Source: Lachnospiraceae bacterium (GTDB taxonomy: Bacteria > Bacillota > Clostridia > Lachnospirales > Lachnospiraceae). Taken from it: DNA of 64,000 nt. The stretch is taken from positions 1 to 64,000 of the forward strand of contig JAEEOO010000049.1 in the NCBI GenBank assembly GCA_016284315.1, given 5' to 3'. The position numbers and the translations under genes were made by a program. Of the stretch, positions 40,524 to 50,425 are shown piece by piece. Each line of letters begins with the position of its first letter. Position 1 is the stretch's first letter. Under the pieces are notes generated by a model. That model made no database searches. It had not been told where the DNA came from and was given only the letters and a program-made list of their open reading frames with translations.

Positions 40524-42959
40524 TCATTTAACAACAAACGTTACTTTTCCGTCCTTGGCACCTACCGAAACTTTGTCTCCCGGCTTAACCTTTTTGGAGA
40601 GGATTTCCTCCGCAAGAGCATCCTCGATCTCGGACTGAATGCCTCTTCTCAAGGGTCTTGCACCCATCTTCTTGTCAGCGAATTTCTTGACAATGTGCTC
40701 TTTAAGAGCAGGAGTGAAGGTGAGTTTGATATTCATCTGGTTCTCGCATCTGGTGGCAAGTTCCTTGGTAAGAAGGTTAACGATGGCCTTCATGTCATCG
40801 TCAGTGAGCTGATGGAATACAAGGATATCATCAATACGGTTGATAAACTCGGGCTTGAAGGATTTCTTAACTTCCTCCATTACTGCGGACTTCATCTTCT
40901 CATAGTCCTTCTTTTCACTCTTTTCAGTGGCAAAGCCAAGGTTCTTGGGATCCACGATCCTCTGAGCTCCTGCGTTAGAAGTCATGATAAGAATTGTATT
41001 CTTAAAGGAGATCTTGCGTCCCTTTGAATCCGTGATATGGCCTTCATCAAGCACCTGAAGAAGGATATTGAATACATCGGGATGGGCCTTCTCAATCTCG
41101 TCAAAAAGGACTACGGAATAGGGGTTCTTTCTGATCTTGTCGGTAAGCTGTCCGCCCTCTTCAAAGCCTACATATCCCGGAGGTGAACCGATCATCTTTG
41201 AAACGCTGTGGCCTTCCATGTACTCCGACATGTCGACTCTTATAATAGCGTCCTCAGAGCCAAACATAGCCTCTGCAAGAGCCTTTGAAAGTTCGGTCTT
41301 ACCAACACCGGTAGGTCCTAAGAAAAGGAAGGAACCGATGGGTCTGTTAGGGCTCTTGAGGCCTACTCTGCCTCGTCTCATGGCCTTGGAGATGGAATCA
41401 ACCGCCTCATTCTGGCCGATGACACGCTTATGAAGGATGGACTCAAGCTTAAGAAGTCTCTCAGTCTCCTTCTCCGCAAGCTTTGTAACAGGGATCTTTG
41501 TCCACATGGCAACAACCGCTGCGATGGAATCCTCGTCGATAGAGTAAGTGTAATCCCCTGCTTTTTCCTGCATCTTATTTTGGAGGCGCTCATACTTCTT
41601 GATCAGCGCATCCTGTTTTTCTTTTAATTCATGAGCCTGTAAAAAGGCCTCCATCCTGATGGAAAGTTCGATCTGACGGTCCATCTTCTGGATCTGGTCA
41701 GCAAGTTCGCGTAATTTACCGGGCTTTTCCATGCTGCGAAGCTTTGCACTTGCAGCGGCTTCGTCGATAAGGTCAATGGCCTTGTCAGGAAGATTACGGT
41801 CGTTGATATATCTTGCTGAGAGCCTTACAGCTGCCTCAACAGCAGACTGAGTTATCTCAACATGATGATGCTCCTCGTACTTGCCCTTGATGCCTTCAAG
41901 GATACGTATAGCCTCTTCCTGGGTGGGTTCTTCAACGGTAACGGGCTGGAAACGTCTCTCAAGCGCCGCATCCTTCTCAACGTACTTTCTGTACTCAGCG
42001 ATGGTGGTAGCACCAATTAGCTGAAGTTCTCCTCTTGCAAGAGAAGGCTTCATGATATTTGAAGCATCGATGGCACCTTCTGCGCCACCTGCGCCGATAA
42101 GTGTGTGGAGCTCATCAAGGAAAAGGATAACATTTCCATCCTCGATAACCTCGTGGATCACGCGCTTGATACGCTCCTCAAACTCACCCCTATACTTACT
42201 TCCGGCAACCATTCCTGAAAGGTCAAGGGTAAGAAGTCTTTTATTTCTTACTGTCTCGGGAACATCGCCGGAAACGATCCTCTGGGCAAGGCCCTCAACA
42301 ACCGCTGTTTTACCTACACCGGGCTCACCGATGAGGCAGGGATTGTTCTTGGTCCTTCTGCTAAGGATCTGGATAACACGGCTGATCTCCTCATTTCTTC
42401 CGATAACGGGATCAAGCTTGCCATCTTCAGCAAGAGCAGTAAGATCACGGCTGTACTGGGAGAGCATGGACTGCTTTCCCTTTGCGGTCTTGGCTCCGAG
42501 ATCTTCCTTTGCAAGAGCAGGATCCTCACCGATAGCGGCAAGAGTGTCCGCATAGATCTTCTGTACATTGGTTCCGGGGGCTGCAAGAAGTCTTGCTGCC
42601 ACATTCTCACCCTCTTTAATAATGGCAAGAAGGATATGCTCGGTACCAATCTCTTTCTGGCCGAATCTCTCGGCTGTTCTTCCGGCTTCTTCAAGAATGA
42701 GCTCTGCTCTGGGGGAATAGATTCCCCTCTCTCTTATAGCAACATTCTTGTCGAAAGAGATCATGTCCTTGATCATCTCTTCGTATTTATCCGGAAATAC
42801 ACCATTGTCTCTTAAAACTTTACCGGCTACACTGGTTTCATCCTTGAGCAGTCCGGCTAAAATATGTTCTGACCCGATATAACCCTGATGGAACTTGCGC
42901 GCACAATTGGCAGCTTCTTTAAGAGCTTCCTGCGCTTTTTGAGTAAATTTACCCTGCAA
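40524..42959 (-). CDS. clpC: ATP-dependent Clp protease ATPase subunit ClpC
   Basis: Clp N repeats, two AAA+ domains ([30 protein letters not shown]). Confidence 0.95.
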   Translation of the reverse strand: MQGKFTQKAQEALKEAANCARKFHQGYIGSEHILAGLLKDETSVAGKVLRDNGVFPDKYEEMIKDMISFDKNVAIRERGIYSPRAELILEEAGRTAERFGQKEIGTEHILLAIIKEGENVAARLLAAPGTNVQKIYADTLAAIGEDPALAKEDLGAKTAKGKQSMLSQYSRDLTALAEDGKLDPVIGRNEEISRVIQILSRRTKNNPCLIGEPGVGKTAVVEGLAQRIVSGDVPETVRNKRLLTLDLSGMVAGSKYRGEFEERIKRVIHEVIEDGNVILFLDELHTLIGAGGAEGAIDASNIMKPSLARGELQLIGATTIAEYRKYVEKDAALERRFQPVTVEEPTQEEAIRILEGIKGKYEEHHHVEITQSAVEAAVRLSARYINDRNLPDKAIDLIDEAAASAKLRSMEKPGKLRELADQIQKMDRQIELSIRMEAFLQAHELKEKQDALIKKYERLQNKMQEKAGDYTYSIDEDSIAAVVAMWTKIPVTKLAEKETERLLKLESILHKRVIGQNEAVDSISKAMRRGRVGLKSPNRPIGSFLFLGPTGVGKTELSKALAEAMFGSEDAIIRVDMSEYMEGHSVSKMIGSPPGYVGFEEGGQLTDKIRKNPYSVVLFDEIEKAHPDVFNILLQVLDEGHITDSKGRKISFKNTILIMTSNAGAQRIVDPKNLGFATEKSEKKDYEKMKSAVMEEVKKSFKPEFINRIDDILVFHQLTDDDMKAIVNLLTKELATRCENQMNIKLTFTPALKEHIVKKFADKKMGARPLRRGIQSEIEDALAEEILSKKVKPGDKVSVGAKDGKVTFVVK

Positions 42960-42985
42960 TTTTCTATTCCTCCTATGGGATTATT

Positions 42986-43357
42986 TTAAAAACCGTATTC
43001 TTTATAAATATCATCGATCATTTTGTGGAGTTCTTCTTTAGAAACGTTTCTGCACACGGCTTCAAGTACAGTAGAACTTAGAATATTGCGAATTTGACGC
43101 AAATGTTCCTCCTTAGCCTCTGAAACGGATATGACCGCTCCACGACGCCTGTCGACCTTTACGTATCCTTCGCTTCTTAAAACGGAGTATGCCTTATTGA
43201 CGGTATGCATATTAATGCCGATCTCATCCGCCAAGGTTCTTACACTGGGAAGCACATCGCCCTCGTGAAAAGTGTTGGTGGCAATACCAAGGATTATTTG
43301 ATTTCTCAGCTGAAGATACAAAGCTTCGTCACTGTTAAAATCTATCTCGATAAGCAT
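42986..43357 (-). CDS. GntR family regulator (YtrA-like)
   Basis: N-terminal wHTH LYLQLRNQIILGIATNTFHEGDVLPSVRTLADEIGINMHTVNKAYSVLRSEGYV. Confidence 0.9.
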   Translation of the reverse strand: MLIEIDFNSDEALYLQLRNQIILGIATNTFHEGDVLPSVRTLADEIGINMHTVNKAYSVLRSEGYVKVDRRRGAVISVSEAKEEHLRQIRNILSSTVLEAVCRNVSKEELHKMIDDIYKEYGF

Positions 43358-43398
43358 CCCGATCCTCCAAAAAGATCCAAAGGTCTTTTTAGACTACA

Positions 43399-43434
43399 AG
43401 ACCTCTGTTATAGAAATGTTATAACAGAGGTCTT
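43399..43434 (-). terminator. Terminator of the SH3-domain protein gene
   Basis: AAGACCTCTGTTATA...TATAACAGAGGTCTT. Confidence 0.8.
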
Positions 43435-43476
43435 TTGATGTCAATTTGTATTACCAAATTTTATTATCTTTTAAGA

Positions 43477-44880
43477 TTATTCGCCCTTGCCGTTGAGGAA
43501 TCCGTAATCGAAATCGTCATCATCTGGCATCTGGCGCTTGGGAGCTTCCTGAGGTCTCTGAACAGGTCTATCGCCCTGCATGGGTCTTGCACCGTTAGGT
43601 CCTACGGGTCTTCCCTGGGGTGCTCCTGCGGGTCTTCCGTTAGGCCCTACAGGTCTTCCCTGAGGTGCTCCTGCGGGTCTTCCGTTAGGTCCTACAGGTC
43701 TTCCCTGAGGTGCTCCTGCGGGTCTTGCTCCATTAGGTCCTACAGGCCTTCCCTGAGGTGCTCCTGCAGGTCTTGCTCCGGCAGGTCTTCCCTGGGGTGC
43801 CCCTGCGGGTCTTGCTCCGGCAGGTCTTCCCTGGGGTGCCCCTGCGGGTCTTCCCTGATGTGCTCCGGCAGGTCTTGTTCCTGTGGGTCTTCCGTTTCCT
43901 GCTGCAAGGCGCTGTCTTCTCTGCTTCTCAGCATCTGCAAATGCTGCTCTGTCTCCTGAATCTCTGAGCTTCATGAAGAAGTATACGCATCCGCCTACTG
44001 CTGCGATTGCAATGATGATAAAGATGATAAGAGCAGCTCTGAGTCCTGATACCTGCTTCTGATACTTTGTAGCAGATGCCTTATAAGAATCAAGGTTCTC
44101 AAAAATCTCGCTGATATTGTACTGAAGGTTATTGTTGTAATCGAGAAGCATCCAAGCTCCGTCTTCACCTTCAGTGGTATCCCAATCTTTCTTTTCTTCT
44201 ACAACAGGCTCTTCCTCAACAGGAGTTTCTTCCTGAACGGGCTCTGAAGTCTCGGTTGTGAGATCGGTAAGTTCACCTGAAGGGGTTACGAAATCCGCAC
44301 GGGTAAAGCCTACGATATCCTTGCCCTCTGCATTGGTGTACTGGATGTAATACCATTCTCTTCCGTCGGTACCGTTCTTAACACCGTTGATGGTAACTGC
44401 TGCGCCGTTAGCTACGCTGTCAATGATGGTACTTGATGTTGAAGCATCCTGACGAACTCTTACGTTCTGCTCACTCTTGATGGTTCCTGTAACAGGGTTT
44501 ACAAGTCTGATGCTGGGGTCCCCTGCGGTAACGTTTCCGTCTGCTCCGATGGTTCCTACGGTTGATCCGTCGGTAACCTGTGCAAGGTCGCTTCTTACAT
44601 ATCCGCTCTTTCCGTCAGCGGTTGTGATCTGGTACCAAACTCCGCCTTCGCCATCAACCTGTCCGTTGATGGTAATGGAATCATTGGCAGCCAAAGTTGT
44701 AACAACGTCACAATTGGTATTGGACTGTGCACGAACTCGTGTACCATCCTTTAAGATTTTTCCTGAGCTTGCAGCGAAGCTGTGTAAAGTAAGTGCAAAT
44801 ACTGCGATGATCACGGCTGTTGCAGTTATAATACCCGCGATGAGCTTTCTGCTCTCGGAGTATGATCTACTAACGTTCAT
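43477..44880 (-). CDS. Bacterial SH3-domain membrane protein with G/R/P-rich repeat tail
   Basis: Two SH3b modules, internal TM, (GRPAGAPQGRPVGPN)n tail. Confidence 0.88.
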   Translation of the reverse strand: MNVSRSYSESRKLIAGIITATAVIIAVFALTLHSFAASSGKILKDGTRVRAQSNTNCDVVTTLAANDSITINGQVDGEGGVWYQITTADGKSGYVRSDLAQVTDGSTVGTIGADGNVTAGDPSIRLVNPVTGTIKSEQNVRVRQDASTSSTIIDSVANGAAVTINGVKNGTDGREWYYIQYTNAEGKDIVGFTRADFVTPSGELTDLTTETSEPVQEETPVEEEPVVEEKKDWDTTEGEDGAWMLLDYNNNLQYNISEIFENLDSYKASATKYQKQVSGLRAALIIFIIIAIAAVGGCVYFFMKLRDSGDRAAFADAEKQRRQRLAAGNGRPTGTRPAGAHQGRPAGAPQGRPAGARPAGAPQGRPAGARPAGAPQGRPVGPNGARPAGAPQGRPVGPNGRPAGAPQGRPVGPNGRPAGAPQGRPVGPNGARPMQGDRPVQRPQEAPKRQMPDDDDFDYGFLNGKGE

Positions 44881-45014
44881 TTATATCGTCCTCCCACTAA
44901 AACCACATAATGTAGACATCATACATATAATAACATACTACATAATGTTTATCCAGCGATTTTAGCGATTAATTGTTTAAAAAATATTAATAAGTTGTTA
45001 CGCTCATCGGAAGC

Positions 45015-46292
45015 TTATGCCTCATCGATGGCCTTTCCGATGTCGTGGCGCATATACTTATTGTCAAAATTAACCCACTCTGTAGCTTCGTATGCCTTTG
45101 CTCTTGCTTCCTTAAGGTCCTTTCCTACTGCGGTAACGCCAAGGACACGGCCACCGTTTGTTACAATGTTTCCGTTCTCGTCAAACTTGGTTCCTGCATG
45201 GAAGCAGAAGTAATCATCTTTTCCTTCGAAGTTCTCAAGGCCGGTGATCTTGAATCCCTTTTCATACTTTACGGGATAACCGTCGCTGGCAAGGACTACG
45301 CATACTGCTGCCTTATCTTCAAACTGAAGGTCAAGCTTGTCCAGTGTTCCATCGATGCAGGCTTCCATAACATCGATGATGTCGTTCTTAAGTCTGGGTA
45401 GGACAACCTGTGCCTCGGGATCTCCGAATCTTGCATTGTACTCAAGGACTCTGGGTCCCTTTGGTGTAAGCATAAGTCCAAAGAAGATAACGCCCTTGAA
45501 AGGACGTCCCTCTGCCTTCATTGCATCAACAGTGGGCTGGAAAATATATTTCTGACAGAAATCATCAACTTCTTTTGTGTAGAAAGGTGTGGGTGAGAAG
45601 TTACCCATTCCGCCGGTGTTAAGACCCTGGTCTCCATCCTTTGCACGCTTGTGGTCCTGAGCTGAAGACATGATCTTTACGATGTTTCCGTCAACGAATG
45701 ATAAAACGCTGACTTCACGTCCGGTCATGAACTCCTCGATGACCATGCGGTTTCCGGCTGAACCGAACTTCTTGTCCTGCATGATCTCCTTTACGCCATC
45801 GATAGCTTCTTCAAGGGTATTGCAGATAAGAACGCCCTTTCCGAGAGCAAGGCCGTCAGCCTTAAGAACGATGGGGAACTCAGCCTTAGTCTTGAGATAT
45901 TCGATGGCCTTGTCTGCGTCATCAAAGTTCTCGTACTTGGCTGTGGGTATATCATATTTCTTCATGAGATCCTTGGAGAAAGCTTTGCTTCCCTCGAGGA
46001 TAGCTGCGTTTTTCTTAGGTCCGAAGGCTCTGATGCCTGCTGCCTCAAGCTCATCAACAAGGCCGCCTACAAGAGGATCGTCCATTCCGACGATAACAAG
46101 GTCGATGGCTTTTTCCTTTGCAAATGCTACGATCTTGTCAAATTCCATGGCTCCGATGGGAACACATTCCGCAAGGGCTGCGATTCCGGCGTTTCCGGGC
46201 GCGCAGTAAATCTTGTCGGCTCTTTTACTCTTGGCTACACTTGTTGCGATGGCATGTTCACGTCCGCCGCTTCCAACGATAAGAATGTTCAT
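45015..46292 (-). CDS. purD: Phosphoribosylamine-glycine ligase
   Basis: MNILIVGSGGREHAIA...GGMGNFSPTPF; start trimmed to 46292. Confidence 0.96.
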   Translation of the reverse strand: MNILIVGSGGREHAIATSVAKSKRADKIYCAPGNAGIAALAECVPIGAMEFDKIVAFAKEKAIDLVIVGMDDPLVGGLVDELEAAGIRAFGPKKNAAILEGSKAFSKDLMKKYDIPTAKYENFDDADKAIEYLKTKAEFPIVLKADGLALGKGVLICNTLEEAIDGVKEIMQDKKFGSAGNRMVIEEFMTGREVSVLSFVDGNIVKIMSSAQDHKRAKDGDQGLNTGGMGNFSPTPFYTKEVDDFCQKYIFQPTVDAMKAEGRPFKGVIFFGLMLTPKGPRVLEYNARFGDPEAQVVLPRLKNDIIDVMEACIDGTLDKLDLQFEDKAAVCVVLASDGYPVKYEKGFKITGLENFEGKDDYFCFHAGTKFDENGNIVTNGGRVLGVTAVGKDLKEARAKAYEATEWVNFDNKYMRHDIGKAIDEA

Positions 46293-46362
46293 GATGTATC
46301 TCCCTTTATGGTAATTCGGTGCTACGCACCATAGGTAACAATAACAATAAACCCGTCCTAAG

Positions 46363-47976
46363 TCAATGATTTTGACCCCCGGGAACATTTTTCAATTTCG
46401 TATAAAAAACTACTGCCAGTGCCAAATACACTGCCGCCATAATGCCAACGGTTATTGGCAATATCTTGAATGCGATTCCTATAGCGGCAAGTCCGCCTCC
46501 CACCATCATTGTGCTAAGCATGTTGGGAAGTAAATAACCGGCCACTGCTCTTCCCTGCTTGATGACCTGGATCTCGTTGTCCCAGTCAAGCTGCATATAT
46601 TTTGCTCCCATGTACATGCCAAAAGCAGTGGAAAACAGGTTTGCCGTTACGGTATAACATATAGCCACTGCCCATTCCAAAGGGCTTGCTTTCAGTGAAA
46701 TGCAGGATGTTATGGTTGCAAACAAAGCCACAGGCATGAAAAGGAACAGATTAAAGATCATTTTTCCTTTAAACACATCCATCATGTCAAGGGGCAGGGA
46801 CTTGATGATCCAATAATTCTTACCCTCAAGGGACATGGAGCAGGCAGTTGAAGGGACCATTCCCGTAAAGAAATAAACAAGAATAGGGATCACAAGTGAT
46901 GCTGAAACATTGCTCAGATCCACTTCCATTCCCGCCATGGAGCTGACCACTTTATTTACATCAAGAAAGAGGATTGCAATTCCAAGCACCACCGTCATAA
47001 CGGCGCCCATTCCGATGTTGGTAATATAGGTAGTTGAACCTGTGAAACGTTTTGCCTCTTTTGCGCAAATACTCATTGGAACGCTTCTTCTCTTGAAATC
47101 TTTGTCTATGACTTTTGCTTTGGTAATATGGGCTGTGCTCAGTTTTGTGTTGATGCTTTTGTAAAACTTTGAGAACACGAAGAAAAAGACTTCATACGCC
47201 ACAACTGAGATGCAGACAAGCAAAAGAATGGAGACAATGTCTTTCTCATTGACAGCCTTTGCAAACCATTTTGCCATGGGGACCACATTTCCCACATTTG
47301 AAAAGGCATCTCCCGAAACTTTGACCACTTCCTCGATCTTGTTGTTCTTGATCACATCCTCTACAAGGAATCTTGTAAAGAACATAGGGATCACCAGAAT
47401 AAAGATAAGGATTGAAATAACAATATTTTTATGTCTGAATCCTGCGCTGATGCCGCCTATAAGAGCACTGATGGCGGTTGCCAAAAGCATGGGGATTATG
47501 GGAAGGAAAAACGTAAGGACAACCCATATCAGGATTGAAATTGCTGACGGTTTTCCTCCAATGATAAACCCGATAAGTGCGGAAAAAGATATGACGCAGG
47601 TCCAGATCAGGTTATTTATGTACATGTAAAGGAATCGGCTTGATACCACTTCTTTGATGGTAAAGGGCATGGACATGAGCATGTCGTATTCCTTGTAGCC
47701 GAACATAATGCCGTGAGCTTTGAAAAAAGTAAAGAAGAATGAAAGGGCAAAGACAACGGATGCGGGAATTACCGGTACCGTTTCTGCCATTCCATAATAA
47801 GAAAGCCCAAAGCATGAGCCTCCAACGTAAATGGCAAGCATAAGATATATAACTGAAAATCCAACGATATTTCCTGTTGCCAGCTTTCTCTTTTTCTTGT
47901 CATCACTGTGTTTAAGAATGTTTAGATTGCCGGTTGAAGTAAGAACTGTTTTAAGGAGCAGGATTTGATCATTCAT
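46363..47976 (-). CDS. ABC-2 type transporter permease
   Basis: Multi-TM 537 aa overlapping the ATPase gene. Confidence 0.88.
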   Translation of the reverse strand: MNDQILLLKTVLTSTGNLNILKHSDDKKKRKLATGNIVGFSVIYLMLAIYVGGSCFGLSYYGMAETVPVIPASVVFALSFFFTFFKAHGIMFGYKEYDMLMSMPFTIKEVVSSRFLYMYINNLIWTCVISFSALIGFIIGGKPSAISILIWVVLTFFLPIIPMLLATAISALIGGISAGFRHKNIVISILIFILVIPMFFTRFLVEDVIKNNKIEEVVKVSGDAFSNVGNVVPMAKWFAKAVNEKDIVSILLLVCISVVAYEVFFFVFSKFYKSINTKLSTAHITKAKVIDKDFKRRSVPMSICAKEAKRFTGSTTYITNIGMGAVMTVVLGIAILFLDVNKVVSSMAGMEVDLSNVSASLVIPILVYFFTGMVPSTACSMSLEGKNYWIIKSLPLDMMDVFKGKMIFNLFLFMPVALFATITSCISLKASPLEWAVAICYTVTANLFSTAFGMYMGAKYMQLDWDNEIQVIKQGRAVAGYLLPNMLSTMMVGGGLAAIGIAFKILPITVGIMAAVYLALAVVFYTKLKNVPGGQNH

Positions 47977-48688
47977 CTTTTACCGCCTCCAGGAATACTT
48001 CTTCAAGGGTCTTGTCGCCGATAAGTTCGGAAACATTTCCGTTTGCGATGATCTGTCCTTTCTTGATGATGGCGATCTTGTTGCAAAGTCGCTCCGCCAC
48101 ATCAAGAACATGGGTAGAGAAGAATACCGCGCTACCCTTTTCGCACATTTCGTGCATGATCTCCTTTAATGTAAATGCCGCCTTGGGGTCAAGACCTACA
48201 AAGGGCTCGTCCATCACAAGAAGCCGGGGCTCATGGATAAGGGCCCCGATTATGGCAACTTTCTGTTTCATTCCGTGGGAATATGAGGATATAAGATTCT
48301 TTAAAGCATCCTCAATTTCGAAACGCTTAGCGTATTCCGTGATCCTCTCTTTGCGCTCTTCCTGTCCGATGCCGAATGCATCAGCAACAAAATTAAGGTA
48401 CTGGATACCTGTAAGGTTTTCATAAAGATCCGGATTATCCGGAATATACGCGGTTACCTTCTTGCATTCAAGAGGATTTTTCCTAACATCATTTCCGGCG
48501 ATCTCGATCTTTCCACTGTCGAAATCCATGACGCCAACCACCGCACGTATTGTAGTGCTCTTTCCTGCACCGTTGTGGCCGATGAATCCAAAGATATCGC
48601 CGCTTTCAACTTCAAGGCTCACATTATCGCAGGCCTTTTTCTCCGCACCGTACATTTTGGTGTAGTTCTCAATCTTTAAGATGCTCAT
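47969..48688 (-). CDS. ABC transporter ATP-binding protein
   Basis: GHNGAGKST, SYSHGMKQKVAIIGAL, LLVMDEP; AAAGGAGG before MSILKIEN. Confidence 0.95.
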   Translation of the reverse strand: MSILKIENYTKMYGAEKKACDNVSLEVESGDIFGFIGHNGAGKSTTIRAVVGVMDFDSGKIEIAGNDVRKNPLECKKVTAYIPDNPDLYENLTGIQYLNFVADAFGIGQEERKERITEYAKRFEIEDALKNLISSYSHGMKQKVAIIGALIHEPRLLVMDEPFVGLDPKAAFTLKEIMHEMCEKGSAVFFSTHVLDVAERLCNKIAIIKKGQIIANGNVSELIGDKTLEEVFLEAVKDE

Positions 48689-48710
48689 AAATCCTCCTTT
48701 TGTCACCTTT

Positions 48711-48739
48711 TGTCCCCCGGGGACGGGGTTTGATGGTCA
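48711..48739 (-). repeat. REP-like 29-bp element D
   Basis: Minus strand TGACCATCAAACCCCGTCCCCGGGGGACA. Confidence 0.9.
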
Positions 48740-49714
48740 TTTTTTGTATCCCGTTTCTTCCATGTAGGACTTTTTGAGGTTTAGGAATTCTTCGAGGCCG
48801 CGCATGATGATGAAGAGGCGAGCTCTGTCCTCGAATTCTTTTCGCTCGGTGGGAAGAGGCATTTCCTTCATCTTTTTGTCAAGCTCGGCAAAATCGGAAA
48901 GCAGATCTTCCACCGTGTTGTCCATGGAATACTGCACGGATACTATTTCAAAAAAGTCCGATAAAAGCTGCGCTGTCACCGGAACAGTCTCTATCTTTGA
49001 CAGATGCTTGTACATTTCGTACAGGGTATCCGACTGTTTTTCTCGCATGGAAATATATTCAATATCACTGAGGTCTCCCTTTGACAACTGGTTCATGTAA
49101 TTGGTATGTGCAAGGGCAGAAGCCTCATCAATGGTCTTTCTTAACGTCTCAAAACACTTTCCGTCATAATCAGGCATATCAGGATCCATGATCCTAAGAG
49201 ACATTCTGTGAAGCGCTCTCTTTATCAGTTCGTCAGTCTCCTTCTTCATCTCTCTCATATAATCAGCATCTTTTCTGATGAAAAGATTAGCGATGATTCC
49301 AAGACCGACTCCGATAAGAAATAGCAAGACCTCATTTAAAAGAGCTTTGGGCTCCATGGTCTGTAATGTCAAAAAATGGGAAATTAGGACTGAGTCCATT
49401 GCCATTGCGCTGTTCCAATTAAGGATCTTGCATAGCAGGATGAAGATCAAAAGATAAACAAAAAATCCAATGGTGGTAAAACCGATAGTATAAAAACAAA
49501 CCGCAGCGATCGCAAGGGCAGCCGCAAAAGCAAGGAATCTGTCCCTTGCTGTTTGAATCGTCTCCCGCTTTGTGAAAGCCACGGAAAGGATTGCGACTAT
49601 GCCCGCAGACACAGCAAACTGCAGCTGCAGGCACTCAGCTATGATTATAGCAATGATAGCCGCAAGAATAATTCTGATCGCATGAAATAAATTTTTCTTA
49701 AACGTTGAAGGCAT
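48737..49714 (-). CDS. FUSC/aromatic acid exporter-like membrane protein
   Basis: N-terminal TM bundle and cytosolic helical domain. Confidence 0.82.
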   Translation of the reverse strand: MPSTFKKNLFHAIRIILAAIIAIIIAECLQLQFAVSAGIVAILSVAFTKRETIQTARDRFLAFAAALAIAAVCFYTIGFTTIGFFVYLLIFILLCKILNWNSAMAMDSVLISHFLTLQTMEPKALLNEVLLFLIGVGLGIIANLFIRKDADYMREMKKETDELIKRALHRMSLRIMDPDMPDYDGKCFETLRKTIDEASALAHTNYMNQLSKGDLSDIEYISMREKQSDTLYEMYKHLSKIETVPVTAQLLSDFFEIVSVQYSMDNTVEDLLSDFAELDKKMKEMPLPTERKEFEDRARLFIIMRGLEEFLNLKKSYMEETGYKK

Positions 49715-49719
49715 AAAAA

Positions 49720-49748
49720 TGTCCTCTTGACCCCGTCCCCGGGGGACA
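49720..49748 (+). repeat. REP-like 29-bp element E1
   Basis: TGTCCTCTTGACCCCGTCCCCGGGGGACA. Confidence 0.93.
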
Positions 49749-49752
49749 AAAA

Positions 49753-49781
49753 TGTCCTCTTGACCCCGTCCCCGGTGGACA
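49753..49781 (+). repeat. REP-like 29-bp element E2
   Basis: TGTCCTCTTGACCCCGTCCCCGGTGGACA; AAAA spacer. Confidence 0.93.
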
Positions 49782-49785
49782 AAAA

Positions 49786-49814
49786 TGGCCCACTAACCCC
49801 GTCCCCGGTGGACA
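49786..49814 (+). repeat. REP-like 29-bp element E3
   Basis: TGGCCCACTAACCCCGTCCCCGGTGGACA; AAAA spacer. Confidence 0.93.
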
Positions 49815-50425
49815 ACTTTGTTGTTAAGGACTTCAATGCGGTTGTTGGCAATGTCGTCGATGGCCTGAGGAAGGATGACCCACTCGGCCTGTTCCATGAC
49901 GCGGCGCTGTAAGATCTCGGGGGTATCACCGTCCTCGACAGCTACGGGCTTCTGGGCGATAATGGGGCCTTCGTCCATGCCCTCGTTTACGAAATGTACG
50001 GTGGCACCGGTGATCTTAACGCCTCTCTCAAGAGCCTTCTCGTGAACCTTAAGTCCATAGTATCCGACTCCGCAGAATGAAGGAATAAGTGAAGGATGAA
50101 TATTCACGATACGGTTAGAATACTCCTTGACGAATTCCTCGGGAATGCGTACCAAAAAGCCTGCAAGTACAACAAGATCGGGAGCAAGTTCCTTAACTTT
50201 AGCCAAAAATGCCTTGTTAAACTCGCTTCTTTCGGCATAATCCTTGGGTGAAAGGACGAAAGCAGGGATTCCTGCTTTCTCAGCCCTTTCAATACTCTTA
50301 ACACCGTAATTGTTGGAGATTACTCCCACGATCTCGGTGTTTGTTATCTTTCCATCGGCAATTGAATCAATGATCGCCTGAAGATTGGTTCCTCCGCCGG
50401 AAACGCATACGACAACTTTTAGCAT
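49793..50425 (-). CDS. purN: Phosphoribosylglycinamide formyltransferase
   Basis: [15 protein letters not shown]...[12 protein letters not shown]. Confidence 0.96.
   Translation of the reverse strand: MLKVVVCVSGGGTNLQAIIDSIADGKITNTEIVGVISNNYGVKSIERAEKAGIPAFVLSPKDYAERSEFNKAFLAKVKELAPDLVVLAGFLVRIPEEFVKEYSNRIVNIHPSLIPSFCGVGYYGLKVHEKALERGVKITGATVHFVNEGMDEGPIIAQKPVAVEDGDTPEILQRRVMEQAEWVILPQAIDDIANNRIEVLNNKVVHRGRG

Noticed and set aside
49720-49814. Tandem repeats of array E as a CRISPR array
   Set aside because: Spacers are only 4 nt A-runs and there are no cas genes; the pattern fits REP-like elements.
49645-49929. Six-frame ORFs such as [23 protein letters not shown] (also 3567-3821, 3649-3864, 17881-18207, 49727-49912)
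   Set aside because: They are translations of the one frame the 29-bp elements leave open and have no independent coding support.
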